This document shows positions 35,923 through 43,466 of a stretch of DNA of 64,000 nt, in pieces. The number at the start of each line of letters is the position of its first letter. Position 1 is the stretch's first letter. This DNA is from Butyricicoccus pullicaecorum DSM 23266 (GTDB lineage: Bacteria; Bacillota; Clostridia; Oscillospirales; Butyricicoccaceae), in assembly GCF_900167005.1 (NCBI RefSeq), contig NZ_FUXW01000003.1, positions 77,439 to 141,438 of the forward strand, in the 5' to 3' direction. The position numbers and the translations under genes were made by a program. Under the pieces are notes generated by a model. It made no database searches, was not told the DNA's origin, and saw nothing but the letters and a program-made list of their open reading frames with translations.

Positions 35923-36797
35923 CACATACCCTTGGCACGCATGAGTGCACAAGCTGCGCTGGTCAGACGGGCGTAGTCCTCGAGCGACAGGCGCTCACCA
36001 CGTACACGTGCGTCCAGTCCACAATAGGTCACCATCTCGGTCAGCTGTTCCTTGTCAAACTTACCGCCAAATACCGTACCCATGGCGTTGACCAGCGTCT
36101 TGCGGCGCTGACCAAAGGCCGCACGCACCAAATCAAAAAACAGTTTCTCGTTTTCCACCTGTACGGCAGGCTGTGCAAGCGGCGTCAGGCGAATGACTGC
36201 CGAGTCGACCTTGGGCTGCGGGACAAAGCAGTCACGCGGCACGTCAAAAAGGTACTCTGCGCGCGCGTGGTACTGAATGTAGATGGAAAACGCCGAGGAA
36301 TCCCCGGTTCCTGCCGGTGCGCAGATGCGCTCGGCCACTTCCTTCTGCACCATGACTGTGATTCCGGCAAACGCACCGCTGTCGAGCAGTGCCGAGATGG
36401 CCGGACTGGTGATATAATACGGCAGGTTTGCGCAGGCATAGACGGTCTTTCCCGGGAACTTCTCCTCGCACAGTGCCTTGAGGTCGGTCTTGAGCACGTC
36501 GCCCTGTACCACCTCGACATTATCGCAGTCCGCGAGCGTCTCCCCGAGTACCGGAAACAGCGCGCGGTCAATCTCAATCGCCGCGACCTTCTCAGCACGC
36601 TTAGACAACTCGACAGTCAGGCAGCCCATACCCGGACCGACTTCTACCGCGCAGCTGTTTTCATCCACACCGCACTCAGCCGCGATGCGTTCGGGTACCC
36701 ATTGCTCGGTCAGGAAGTTCTGTCCGAGCGATTTGGAAAAGCGAAAGCCATGACGGGCTAAAATCGTTTTGATCTCCTGTATATCACAAAGTCCCAT
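35919..36797 (-). CDS. rsmA: 16S rRNA dimethyladenosine transferase
   Basis: KsgA-type enzyme that dimethylates two adjacent adenosines near the 3' end of 16S rRNA. The 292-residue protein has FSKSLGQNFLTEQ, the SAM-binding VEVGPGMGCLT, the catalytic NLPYYITSP and VQKEVAERI motifs. AGGAG ribosome binding site. It is a single gene convergent to the three-gene cluster. Confidence 0.96.
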   Translation of the reverse strand: MGLCDIQEIKTILARHGFRFSKSLGQNFLTEQWVPERIAAECGVDENSCAVEVGPGMGCLTVELSKRAEKVAAIEIDRALFPVLGETLADCDNVEVVQGDVLKTDLKALCEEKFPGKTVYACANLPYYITSPAISALLDSGAFAGITVMVQKEVAERICAPAGTGDSSAFSIYIQYHARAEYLFDVPRDCFVPQPKVDSAVIRLTPLAQPAVQVENEKLFFDLVRAAFGQRRKTLVNAMGTVFGGKFDKEQLTEMVTYCGLDARVRGERLSLEDYARLTSAACALMRAKGMC

Positions 36798-36909
36798 GCA
36801 TATCTCCTATCTTTGTTCTGATCTCATCTATTTTTCTGTTGTTCTATTATATCACAAAGGTTCCGGTTGCTTGTACTGACTTCTGTCACAAATTTCAGCG
36901 CACCGGCGC

Positions 36910-36939
36910 GTATGCTTTGGGCATAAGGCGGAAATACTG
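36910..36939 (+). promoter_or_regulatory. Forespore-type (SigF/SigG-like) promoter of the 52-residue gene
   Basis: GTATG (36910-36914), 15 nt, then GGAAATACTG (36930-36939). This is the same layout and spacing as the promoter at 17131-17160. Read as SigG, it is GTATG, 18 nt and AATACTG. Confidence 0.5.
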
Positions 36940-36960
36940 GATGACAGAGGTGATGGTTCT

Positions 36961-37119
36961 ATGCGAATTGGATACGGAGCACTGGGCAGTGACCTGGGAC
37001 GGTACTTCCGCAGCCTGCCCAAAAACGTGCAGGAAAACATCATGCAGTCCGGTGTCGTCTTTCACACCGAACAGGACATGCGCAGATGTGTCGAGTACCT
37101 GATGGAAAGTAAGAACTGA
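36961..37119 (+). CDS. 52-residue hypothetical protein
   Basis: ATG 36961 opens a 52-codon frame, MRIGYGALGSDLGRYFRSLP followed by KNVQENIMQSGVVFHTEQDM and RRCVEYLMESKN. It lies 7 bases after AGAGGTGA, a forespore-type promoter is just upstream and a strong terminator begins 3 bases after the stop. It looks soluble and mainly helical, with one cysteine. The family was not recognised. The combination of ribosome binding site, promoter and terminator argues for a real gene. Confidence 0.68.
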   Translation: MRIGYGALGSDLGRYFRSLPKNVQENIMQSGVVFHTEQDMRRCVEYLMESKN

Positions 37120-37122
37120 CGA

Positions 37123-37148
37123 AAAACGCGGCCGTGAGGCCGCGTTTT
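37123..37148 (+). terminator. Bidirectional terminator between the 52-residue gene and vanW-like gene
   Basis: AAAACGCGGCC and GGCCGCGTTTT form an 11-bp stem with loop GTGA. Confidence 0.88.
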
Positions 37149-37157
37149 CTCATGTAC

Positions 37158-37955
37158 TCAGTGGGAACCGTAGGTACTGGTCGTGGTATAATTGACCTTG
37201 CCGTTTACCGTACGGGTCAGGGTGTAGACACCGTTTTTCTCGGTGACCTTGATGGTCGGCTTTGCGATCTTAGCGTCTGCCGGGCCCAAAATGGACATGG
37301 TCAGCTTACCGCTCTTATCGTAGTATGTGCCGATCATGACCGGATAGTCATAGGGGTTCTTGAACTTGAACTCAGGACCGCCCCAAGAGACCGTCGCATC
37401 GCGTCCGCGCGGCAGATAGCTGACCGGCAGGCTGTGTGCACGACGGGAAACAATGGTCATGTTGGACTCGAGTGCTGCGTTAAACAGGGTCGACGATACC
37501 TGGCAGATACCGCCGCCAACACCAGTATCGGTCTGGCCGTTGACGTAAACACCGGCCTCCTTGTAACCGCGCTCCTTGGTGCGCTGTCCGACGACCGTGT
37601 TGAACGAGAAGGTCGCACCCGGCTGGATGACGTAACCGTTGCAGGCCTTGGTCGCCAGCTGGATGTTGGTGTTTCGGTTGGTATTGCTGCGGGCAAACTT
37701 GGTGGTGCAGGTGCCCAGCGTCTGGCCGTACGGATTGACCCACGGCTTGGTCTCGGTGGGTTTCTGCGGCTCGGTCGGCTTTTCTTCCTTGGGCGGTTCG
37801 GGATCGGGCTCCACAACCGGCGGTACATAGGGGGCAAACTCCTGGGTAAACTGCTGCGCCTGCTCTACAATCGCGGTCTGAGAATCGACCGGAGGTGCAG
37901 GTGCCGCATTGGTGCCGACGCTCAGTGCCAGCAGTAAAGCTGCGGTTTCCAGCAT
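37158..37955 (-). CDS. VanW family protein
   Basis: A 265-residue protein with an N-terminal hydrophobic segment (ETAALLLALSVGTNA) suggesting export or anchoring. A Pro/Glu/Lys-rich linker (residues about 42-70) follows, then a VanW domain with TKACNGYVIQPGATFSFN, GVGGGICQVSSTLFNAALE and YPVMIGTYYD. VanW proteins occur in some vancomycin-resistance clusters and widely in spore-formers. Their activity is unknown, and no van genes lie here. AAAGGAG ribosome binding site. Confidence 0.9.
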   Translation of the reverse strand: MLETAALLLALSVGTNAAPAPPVDSQTAIVEQAQQFTQEFAPYVPPVVEPDPEPPKEEKPTEPQKPTETKPWVNPYGQTLGTCTTKFARSNTNRNTNIQLATKACNGYVIQPGATFSFNTVVGQRTKERGYKEAGVYVNGQTDTGVGGGICQVSSTLFNAALESNMTIVSRRAHSLPVSYLPRGRDATVSWGGPEFKFKNPYDYPVMIGTYYDKSGKLTMSILGPADAKIAKPTIKVTEKNGVYTLTRTVNGKVNYTTTSTYGSH

Positions 37956-38012
37956 AATACTTCTCTCCTTTTATTTCTAATTCGATAATACGATATAAAA
38001 TCGGTGAATCCA

Positions 38013-38051
38013 GAAAAAGATCGGGCGAACGGAAAATACTTCCGTTCGCCC
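38013..38051 (-). terminator. Terminator downstream of hpf
   Basis: GGGCGAACGGAA and TTCCGTTCGCCC form a 12-bp stem, followed on the minus strand by GATCTTTTTCT. Confidence 0.8.
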
Positions 38052-38110
38052 GTTATTATAGCACGCTTTAAATCACCTTACAAGTAACAAGGGGATGACA
38101 AACAACGCCT

Positions 38111-38632
38111 TTAATCGCCTTCAATCAGGCCATAACCGCCGTTTGCGCGCTTATACAGCACCGCATAGCCGCCGCCCTCGTCTGCATTCTTAAAGAAGAA
38201 GAACTGGTGATCGAGCAGGTTCATCTGCAGGATCGCCTCTTCCACACTCATTGCCTCGACATCAAAGTGCTTGCGGCGAACGACCTCAAACGGCTCTTCC
38301 ATCTCAGCTGCATGTGCCGCAGCCTTTTCAAAAGCGCCCTGACGCAGTCTCTTTTCCAGACGCGTTTTATTTTTGCGGATCTGACGCTCGATGCGATTGA
38401 TCGCGCCGTCCACCGACGCAAACATGTCGGTCGTGGTCTCCTCAGCACGGACGACCAGAGCGCCCTGTTTTACGGTCAGCTCAACGGTCTGGCGACCCTT
38501 CAGCTCGGAAAAAGTCAATACCGAAGAAGAATCCGTGCTGAAATAGCGATCGAGCTTCTCGACCTTCTTCATCGCATAATTGCGCAGATCATCGGAAATT
38601 TTCGTTTTCCTTTCGACGATGGTGAACTTCAT
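38111..38632 (-). CDS. hpf: Ribosome hibernation promoting factor, long form
   Basis: Binds 70S ribosomes and drives 100S dimer formation in slow growth. The 173-residue long form has the N-terminal HPF/YfiA domain (MKFTIVERKTKISDDLRNYA) and a C-terminal dimerisation domain (VRRKHFDVEAMSVEEAILQM, LDHQFFFFKNADEGG). It is monocistronic, with a good sigma-A promoter. Confidence 0.96.
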   Translation of the reverse strand: MKFTIVERKTKISDDLRNYAMKKVEKLDRYFSTDSSSVLTFSELKGRQTVELTVKQGALVVRAEETTTDMFASVDGAINRIERQIRKNKTRLEKRLRQGAFEKAAAHAAEMEEPFEVVRRKHFDVEAMSVEEAILQMNLLDHQFFFFKNADEGGGYAVLYKRANGGYGLIEGD

Positions 38633-38702
38633 AACATCATCTCCTATCAGGGCTGTGATGCCCCAAATTCTTGTGCAATCTTAAGGGGAATTGCTTGTAC
38701 AT

Positions 38703-38731
38703 ATTATACTGCGCCCCCTATCGAATTACAA
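38703..38731 (-). promoter_or_regulatory. Sigma-A promoter of hpf
   Basis: Minus-strand TTGTAA (38726-38731), a 17-nt spacer and TATAAT (38703-38708). Confidence 0.82.
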
Positions 38732-38790
38732 GAGTTTTTAGGAAGTTTATATAAAATTCATATTTCCGTCATCAGAAGGACACCGTTGTT

Positions 38791-39633
38791 TCAGATACGT
38801 CCTGCCGCGTGTCGGGTGATGTGGCAGCCGATGGAAATGGCGCACGGCAGGCTTGCGATGTGGGTCGGATAGGGCTCGATGGCGCAGGCCAGCGCGGTGA
38901 CCGTTCCGCCCAGTCCCTGCGGGCCGACGCCCGACTTGTTGACGCGCTCCAGAATGTCGCGCTCCATCTCTGCGTAAAATTCGTCCGCGCTGTGCACGTC
39001 GACCGGGCGCAGCAGTGCCTTTTTTGCCAGCTCGCTGGCCTTGTCTGCCGTACCGCCCAGGCCAACGCCAATGATGACCGGTGGGCAGGGATTGGAACCG
39101 GCTGCGATGACGGTATCCGCGATGTAAGCGACGATCTGGTCACGGGTTGCAGCCGGCGTGAACATCTTGAGTGCGCTCATGTTCTCGCTTCCGCCGCCCT
39201 TGGGTGCAACAATGATCTCGATTTCCTCGCCCGGTACCAGACGGGTATGCAGCACAGCCGGGGTGTTATCGTTGGTGTTGACGCGGCGCAGCGGGTCGGA
39301 CACGATGGACTTGCGCAGGTAGCCGTCGGTATAGCCCTGACGCACGCCTTCGTTGACTGCGTCCTCAAACGCACCGCCCACGAGGTGCACGTCCTGACCG
39401 ACCGAGGCGAAGATCACCGCGGTTCCGGTGTCCTGACAGATCGGGACTTCCTGATCGCAGGCCAGACGGCAGTTTCGGATCATCTCGTCAAAGATGGTCT
39501 TGCCGAGCGGCGACTGCTCGGTCTCCTTGCCGCGGACGAACGACTGCTGGATATCCTCCGGCAGATGGTAATTGGCCTCCATGCACAGGCGGCGTACCAG
39601 CGCCGTCACCTCAGAAACATGCACTTCTCTCAT
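38791..39633 (-). CDS. Class I fumarate hydratase, alpha subunit (no beta subunit adjacent)
   Basis: N-terminal (catalytic iron-sulfur) half of a two-subunit class I fumarase or tartrate dehydratase. The 280-residue protein has the cluster-ligand motifs VPICQDTGTAVIF, GSNPCPPVIIGVGLGG and GPQGLGGTVTALA. The beta subunit gene normally follows directly, but here only the hpf promoter region lies downstream. The partner must therefore be elsewhere or absent. It lies 26 bases after the amidohydrolase gene. Confidence 0.92.
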   Translation of the reverse strand: MREVHVSEVTALVRRLCMEANYHLPEDIQQSFVRGKETEQSPLGKTIFDEMIRNCRLACDQEVPICQDTGTAVIFASVGQDVHLVGGAFEDAVNEGVRQGYTDGYLRKSIVSDPLRRVNTNDNTPAVLHTRLVPGEEIEIIVAPKGGGSENMSALKMFTPAATRDQIVAYIADTVIAAGSNPCPPVIIGVGLGGTADKASELAKKALLRPVDVHSADEFYAEMERDILERVNKSGVGPQGLGGTVTALACAIEPYPTHIASLPCAISIGCHITRHAAGRI

Positions 39634-39659
39634 TTCGATATTCCTCCCTGTGAAAATAG

Positions 39660-40841
39660 TTACCGCTCAGCCTCAAAAACAATGTTGCCGCCGCATACGG
39701 TCAGCACCGTGTGCGAGCGGAATGCAAACGGGTGATCGGAAAAGAGCGCCAGATCGGCGTCCAGTCCTACTTTAAGCGCACCAATGCGATCGGACAGACC
39801 GAGAATCTCAGCCGGATAGCAGGTGATGGCGCGCAGCGCTTCGTTCTCATCCATGCCCTGCTCGGCTGCCACTGCCGCGCAGCGGCGCAGGTACTTGACC
39901 GGGGTTTCGGGGTGGTCGGTCGTGATGGCGACCTTGACCCCGGCTGCCGACAGCAGACCGGGCGAACGCTCGGTCAGGTCACGCAGTTCGGGCTTGGAAC
40001 GGTCGGTCAGGAACGGGCCGCTCAGTACGGGTACACCCAGCTCGGCCAGATCTTCGGCAATCTTATGACCCTCGGTGCCGTGCACGATGACCGGACGGAT
40101 GCCGAACTCTTTGCAGATGCGCAGACCGGTGAAAATGTCGTCGGCGCGGTGCGCATGGATGTGTGCCGGAATCTCACCGTGCAGCAGCGGCAGCAGTGCA
40201 TCGTACTTGATCTCGTAGTCGGGTGCGTCCTCGTCGGGGTCTTCCTGCGCACGGCGGCAGCGCTCGTCATATTCCTGCGCTTTTTTGAGCGTCTCGCGCA
40301 AGATGGCAGCAGTCGCCATGCGCGTGACCGGGGTTTCGTCCTTATCGTGATAGACCGCCTTGGGGTTCTCACCCAATGCGCACTTAATAGCCGCGGGCTG
40401 CTGGACGATCATGCGATCGACCCAGTGGCCGCTGGTCTTGATGACCGCAATCTGACCGCCCATGGGATTGGCCGATCCCGGGCTGACCGCACAGCAGGTC
40501 ACACCAGCCGCTCTGGCCTCCTCAAACGAGCGCTCCATCGGGTTGATGCCGTCGATGACACGCATCTGCGGGGTTGCCGGGTCGGTGTCCTCGTTGCCGT
40601 CCGCGCCCTCAAAGCCCAGACCGTCCTCGTACAGACCGAGGTGGGTGTGGGCATCGATCAGACCAGGCATGAGATAGCCGCCTGCCGCGTCCACGCAGAC
40701 ATCAAAGCCGTCCTGCGCCGGGCAGTCGGACATCTCGCCGAGAGACGCGATCTTGCCATCCTCTGCGGCAAGAAAACCGCAGGCGATTGCAGCGTCCGTC
40801 ATGGGCATCAGGTGTGCGTTATAAATTAAAACTTTTTTCAT
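39660..40841 (-). CDS. Amidohydrolase (imidazolonepropionase-like)
   Basis: A 393-residue member of the metal-dependent amidohydrolase superfamily. It shows the N-terminal metal motif GLIDAHTHLGLYEDG, HIHAHRADDI, VIVHGTEGHK and the catalytic Asp in ITTDHPETP, followed by the C-terminal GLDADLALFSDHPF. The substrate is not evident; no hut or purine genes are near. It is probably co-transcribed with the fumarase alpha gene. Confidence 0.88.
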   Translation of the reverse strand: MKKVLIYNAHLMPMTDAAIACGFLAAEDGKIASLGEMSDCPAQDGFDVCVDAAGGYLMPGLIDAHTHLGLYEDGLGFEGADGNEDTDPATPQMRVIDGINPMERSFEEARAAGVTCCAVSPGSANPMGGQIAVIKTSGHWVDRMIVQQPAAIKCALGENPKAVYHDKDETPVTRMATAAILRETLKKAQEYDERCRRAQEDPDEDAPDYEIKYDALLPLLHGEIPAHIHAHRADDIFTGLRICKEFGIRPVIVHGTEGHKIAEDLAELGVPVLSGPFLTDRSKPELRDLTERSPGLLSAAGVKVAITTDHPETPVKYLRRCAAVAAEQGMDENEALRAITCYPAEILGLSDRIGALKVGLDADLALFSDHPFAFRSHTVLTVCGGNIVFEAER

Positions 40842-40874
40842 GCAAAACCTTTCATAAATCGACTTTTTTCATTG

Positions 40875-40903
40875 TTGACAAGACTTTTTGACGGTGTTAT
40901 CAT
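40875..40903 (+). promoter_or_regulatory. Sigma-A promoter of the candidate small RNA
   Basis: Plus-strand TTGACA (40875-40880), a 17-nt spacer and TATCAT (40898-40903). No plus-strand protein gene follows before the terminator at 40969-40999. Confidence 0.75.
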
Positions 40904-40909
40904 AATATC

Positions 40910-40999
40910 GGTGATCGGAAAGATCACCGTGCACCGTTCATATCTTTATCCCCACAATCCTAAACATGTGCGTCCTCTGTCGGAGGGCGCAATTTTTTT
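40910..40999 (+). ncRNA. Candidate 90-nt small RNA
   Basis: The predicted start (about 40910) coincides with a hairpin, CGGTGATC with GATCACCG (40909-40929). It is followed by an unpaired pyrimidine-rich stretch with TTATCCCCACAATCC (about 40945-40960). An intrinsic terminator comes next: TGCGTCCTC with GAGGGCGCA-type arms (40969-40991), then TTTTTTT (40993-40999). No ribosome binding site or good ORF is present. The layout is that of a trans-acting sRNA with a C-rich seed. It matches no RNA family I recognise. Confidence 0.6.
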
Positions 41000-41017
41000 G
41001 CCATTTTGGGGATCAAT

Positions 41018-41048
41018 TAAAAAATGCCAGGGCACGGCAGCCCTGGCA
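41018..41048 (-). terminator. Terminator of the yabP-yabQ-divIC-yabR unit
   Basis: TGCCAGGG and CCCTGGCA form an 8-bp stem, followed by TTTTTTAA on the minus strand. Confidence 0.85.
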
Positions 41049-41071
41049 CACAAAAAACAGGGGGTTCGCGG

Positions 41072-41545
41072 TCATTTACGTCGGCGCGAACCGCTCTTGC
41101 GGTCGGTATTATGACGAATATCCGCCATGCGGCTCTCGCTGTCAGCCATGAACATCTTGAGCTTATCCTCAAAAGTCAGGCTTGCCGGGTCACGCGGCTG
41201 CTTGCCCTGCTGGGGGCGTCCACCCTGGAACTGACCCTGACGCGGACGGGGCGCACGACGCTCAAAACCGCCGGAGCGCGGTGCAGCCTGCTGCTCACGC
41301 TGCGCCGGATTTTCCTGCGCACGCTTGATGGACAGGTTAATACGACCCGCATCGTCAATACCAATCACCTTGACGCGAACGGTATCGCCTTCCTTGATGA
41401 ATTCCTTAATGTCGCTGACAAAGGAATTCGCCACTTCCGAAATGTGTACCATTCCGGACTTTCCTTCCGGCAGGGAAACAAATGCACCGAAGCCGGTAAT
41501 GCCGGTGACTTTTCCTTCCAGAACTGCTCCTACGACCAAACCCAT
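41072..41545 (-). CDS. yabR: S1-domain RNA-binding protein (YabR-like)
   Basis: A 157-residue protein with one S1/OB RNA-binding domain (residues 5-75, GKVTGITGFGAFVSLPEGKSG, split; VHISEVANSFVSDI) and a basic Gln/Arg/Pro-rich tail. It is last in the yabP-yabQ-divIC-yabR order known from Bacillus subtilis. ATG 41545 is only one base after GAGGG. An in-frame TTG at codon 3 has better spacing, so the true protein may be two residues shorter. Confidence 0.9.
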   Translation of the reverse strand: MGLVVGAVLEGKVTGITGFGAFVSLPEGKSGMVHISEVANSFVSDIKEFIKEGDTVRVKVIGIDDAGRINLSIKRAQENPAQREQQAAPRSGGFERRAPRPRQGQFQGGRPQQGKQPRDPASLTFEDKLKMFMADSESRMADIRHNTDRKSGSRRRK

Positions 41546-41606
41546 ACCCTCTTGTCTTGTCCTCCGTGTTAAAAATTACGCAATATCCTGCGTTTGGATT
41601 ACACCA

Positions 41607-41927
41607 TTATTTGCTGGAAGAATCGGCAAACACGCGTTCCGAAGGCATGATATAGCCCTGTTCGCGAGCCATCGCCGCGATCTGCTCATCGGTCAGACCT
41701 TCTTCCACCTGTTTGCGCAAAGCATCGTTTTCTTCCTGCTGCTGCGCAATGCGCGTTTCCATCTGTGCGACCTCATCCTGTTTTGCCCGGATGCGGCCCT
41801 GCATCTGTACGATGGAGATGACGCCATAGAATGCCAGACAGACCAGTGCGATGCGCCAAATGACGCGGTTGCGCTTTTTTGCCTGCTCTTCCGAAGGCGG
41901 TTTCCGTCTGCTCTTTTTTTGCTGCAC
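41607..41927 (-). CDS. divIC: Septum formation initiator, DivIC/FtsB family
   Basis: Bitopic division protein that works with DivIB and FtsL at the septum. The 106-residue product has a basic cytosolic start, one membrane helix (VIWRIALVCLAFYGVISIV) and a coiled coil (RIRAKQDEVAQMETRIAQQQ). It starts at GTG 41927, 8 bases after AGGAGG. The longer upstream frame would bury this site. It follows yabQ as in Bacillus. Confidence 0.9.
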   Translation of the reverse strand: MQQKKSRRKPPSEEQAKKRNRVIWRIALVCLAFYGVISIVQMQGRIRAKQDEVAQMETRIAQQQEENDALRKQVEEGLTDEQIAAMAREQGYIMPSERVFADSSSK

Positions 41928-41978
41928 GGTACTCCCCTCCTCGGACTCGATACACACAAACAACGATATACGTTGTAA

Positions 41979-42425
41979 TTATAGCTTCTTTTTGTCAGAA
42001 ATGGAAGTCTTTTTTGCGATTTTTTCTAAGTTTTTTTGTACCAATCGTCCGAGTGAGCAGACAGGACGGATGAAAATCCGTATGAGACGGACGATGCCGC
42101 GGGTAATATAACGCAGGAGAGTGCATACCATGCGGGTGACTGCACGCACGATGCCTCCGAGCAGAACATGTGCGCCGACGGCGCCAGCTAACATACCAAT
42201 CAGGACAAAGCCGCGCACCTGTCCCCCGCTCAGTGTGACGGTAAATACGAAATATGCACCCAGCGTAATCAGCCAGAACAGCGCGTCGCGCAAGGCGGTT
42301 TGCCAGGTCGGGCAGGTTTCCGCCGTGTGCAGCAGGTCGTACACCAGTCCCAGAACTGCGCCCAGCAGTACCGCCTGAAAGAAACACAAAGTGAGGCTGC
42401 TGAGCGGCTGATAGAGCGCGATCAT
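41979..42425 (-). CDS. yabQ: Spore cortex biosynthesis protein YabQ
   Basis: Membrane protein needed for spore cortex formation in Bacillus, where it is made in the mother cell. The 148-residue protein has about four hydrophobic segments (SLTLCFFQAVLLGAVLGLVYD; DALFWLITLGAYFVFTVTL) and a basic tail. It overlaps yabP by 4 bases and precedes divIC, as in Bacillus. Confidence 0.9.
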   Translation of the reverse strand: MIALYQPLSSLTLCFFQAVLLGAVLGLVYDLLHTAETCPTWQTALRDALFWLITLGAYFVFTVTLSGGQVRGFVLIGMLAGAVGAHVLLGGIVRAVTRMVCTLLRYITRGIVRLIRIFIRPVCSLGRLVQKNLEKIAKKTSISDKKKL

Positions 42426-42697
42426 CCGAACAGGCGGCTCAGCAGTCCGCCGCGGGCTGCGGGTGTATCGTCATAGTCAAGTGACTGGATCTCTCCGGTC
42501 AGGGTCAGTTCTCCGCGGTCGAGCGACAGCTTTTCCACATGCAGGCGCTCACCGCGCACGGTTAGCGTGCCCTGACTGGTTTCCATCGCGATTTCGGCCT
42601 CGTCAAAGGCTGACACGTCGGTCACTCCGGTCACTGACAGGGCCTGCCGTCCGGTCAGGGTCAAGCCGTGGGATAAATTGCGTTCTTCGTTCGGCAT
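42422..42697 (-). CDS. yabP: Sporulation protein YabP
   Basis: A 91-residue YabP/YqfC-fold protein (HGLTLTGRQALSVTGVTDVS; RGELTLTGEIQSLDY). In Bacillus it is produced early in the mother cell under SigE. Here a SigE-like promoter lies just upstream, and the AGGAGG ribosome binding site is strong. It heads the yabP-yabQ-divIC-yabR unit, separated from rqcP by a terminator and hairpin array. Confidence 0.92.
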   Translation of the reverse strand: MPNEERNLSHGLTLTGRQALSVTGVTDVSAFDEAEIAMETSQGTLTVRGERLHVEKLSLDRGELTLTGEIQSLDYDDTPAARGGLLSRLFG

Positions 42698-42721
42698 TCC
42701 GGCATTCCTCCTTTTGTTTTC

Positions 42722-42750
42722 ACTCTATGCGGGAGGGGCTTGGGGTATGT
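42722..42750 (-). promoter_or_regulatory. SigE-like promoter of yabP-yabQ
   Basis: Minus-strand ACATACC (42744-42750), a 14-nt spacer and CATAGAGT (42722-42729). The -10 matches CATACAMT at 6 of 8 positions and the -35 keeps the central ATA. It agrees with SigE control of yabP in Bacillus. Confidence 0.5.
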
Positions 42751-42751
42751 C

Positions 42752-42789
42752 ACAAAACAAAAAGCCATACCGGTAAGCGGTATGGCTTT
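42752..42789 (-). terminator. Terminator at the end of the recJ-to-rqcP gene run
   Basis: AAAGCCATACCG and CGGTATGGCTTT form a 12-bp stem with a 5-nt loop, followed by TTGTTTTG on the minus strand. Confidence 0.88.
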
Positions 42790-42807
42790 GGGGGTGTAAG
42801 TTTTGGT

Positions 42808-42931
42808 GGATTCCCGGGGCGAACACCGGGAATCCATAAGAAATTCCGGACTCTGCGGAGTCCGGCCAGCCTACGCGGCTGGACTGCGCCAGGGAACTCG
42901 TCCCCTGGACCCCGATTATCGCCTGCGGGCG
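42808..42931 (-). repeat. Multi-hairpin intergenic array downstream of rqcP
   Basis: Five successive hairpins: 42808-42835 (GGATTCCCGG arms), 42846-42865 (CCGGACTC arms), 42866-42882 (CCAGCC arms), 42889-42908 (CCAGGG arms) and 42920-42931 (CGCC arms). Like the elements at 20200-20521 it lies between a stop codon and a terminator, but its order and arm sequences differ, suggesting a related but distinct subfamily. Confidence 0.75.
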
Positions 42932-42951
42932 GGAACGAGTGCGGTGGTAGA

Positions 42952-43194
42952 TTAAAGAATCTCGCGGTACAGGGTTGCCGCGTCGTCCTTACGGACGTGT
43001 TCGGCAACGTCGAGCACCTCAACCTTCATGGTACGCTGACCGAAGGCGATCTCGATGACGTCCCCGACCTTGACCTGATACGAGGCCTTGGCCTGACGGC
43101 CATTGACCACGATGCGCTCACCGTCACAGGCATCATTTGCCACGGTGCGGCGCTTAATCAGGCGAGAAACCTTTAAAAATTTGTCTAAACGCAT
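42952..43194 (-). CDS. rqcP: S4-domain protein RqcP (YabO)
   Basis: An 80-residue protein that is essentially one S4 RNA-binding domain (MRLDKFLKVSRLIKRRTVAN; RIVVNGRQAKASYQVKVGD). YabO/RqcP stabilises peptidyl-tRNA during RqcH-driven alanine tailing in ribosome quality control. Its start overlaps the end of the HU gene by 10 bases. Confidence 0.92.
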   Translation of the reverse strand: MRLDKFLKVSRLIKRRTVANDACDGERIVVNGRQAKASYQVKVGDVIEIAFGQRTMKVEVLDVAEHVRKDDAATLYREIL

Positions 43195-43466
43195 TGGTCT
43201 ACTCTCTCCTTGAGTGTCTTTGCAGGTTTAAACACCGGCACTCTGGCCTCTGCGACCTCGATCGGTGCGCCGGTGTGGATATTGCGGCAGGTGCGCGGCG
43301 GACGGATGCGTGTCTCAAAGGCACCGAAGCCGGGCAGGTTCAGCTTGTCCCCGGTTTCGAGCACCGAAGCGATGGTTTCAAACACTGCGTCGGCTGCCTT
43401 CTCCGCGTCTTTCTTGGTCATTCCGCTGCGCTGCGCGACCTGCGCGATAAATTCTGCTTTGTTCAT
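43185..43466 (-). CDS. hup: HU family DNA-binding protein
   Basis: A 93-residue histone-like protein with the HU fold: MNKAEFIAQVAQRSGMTKKD, then LPGFGAFETRIRPPRTCRNI and VPVFKPAKTLKERV. It overlaps mazG by 4 bases and rqcP by 10. Insertion of an HU gene between mazG and yabO departs from the Bacillus order. Bacillus HBsu is encoded elsewhere. Confidence 0.95.
   Translation of the reverse strand: MNKAEFIAQVAQRSGMTKKDAEKAADAVFETIASVLETGDKLNLPGFGAFETRIRPPRTCRNIHTGAPIEVAEARVPVFKPAKTLKERVDQCV

Noticed and set aside
40872-41114. An 80-codon plus-strand frame over the candidate sRNA
   Set aside because: It begins inside the promoter and reads through the sRNA terminator, without a ribosome binding site.
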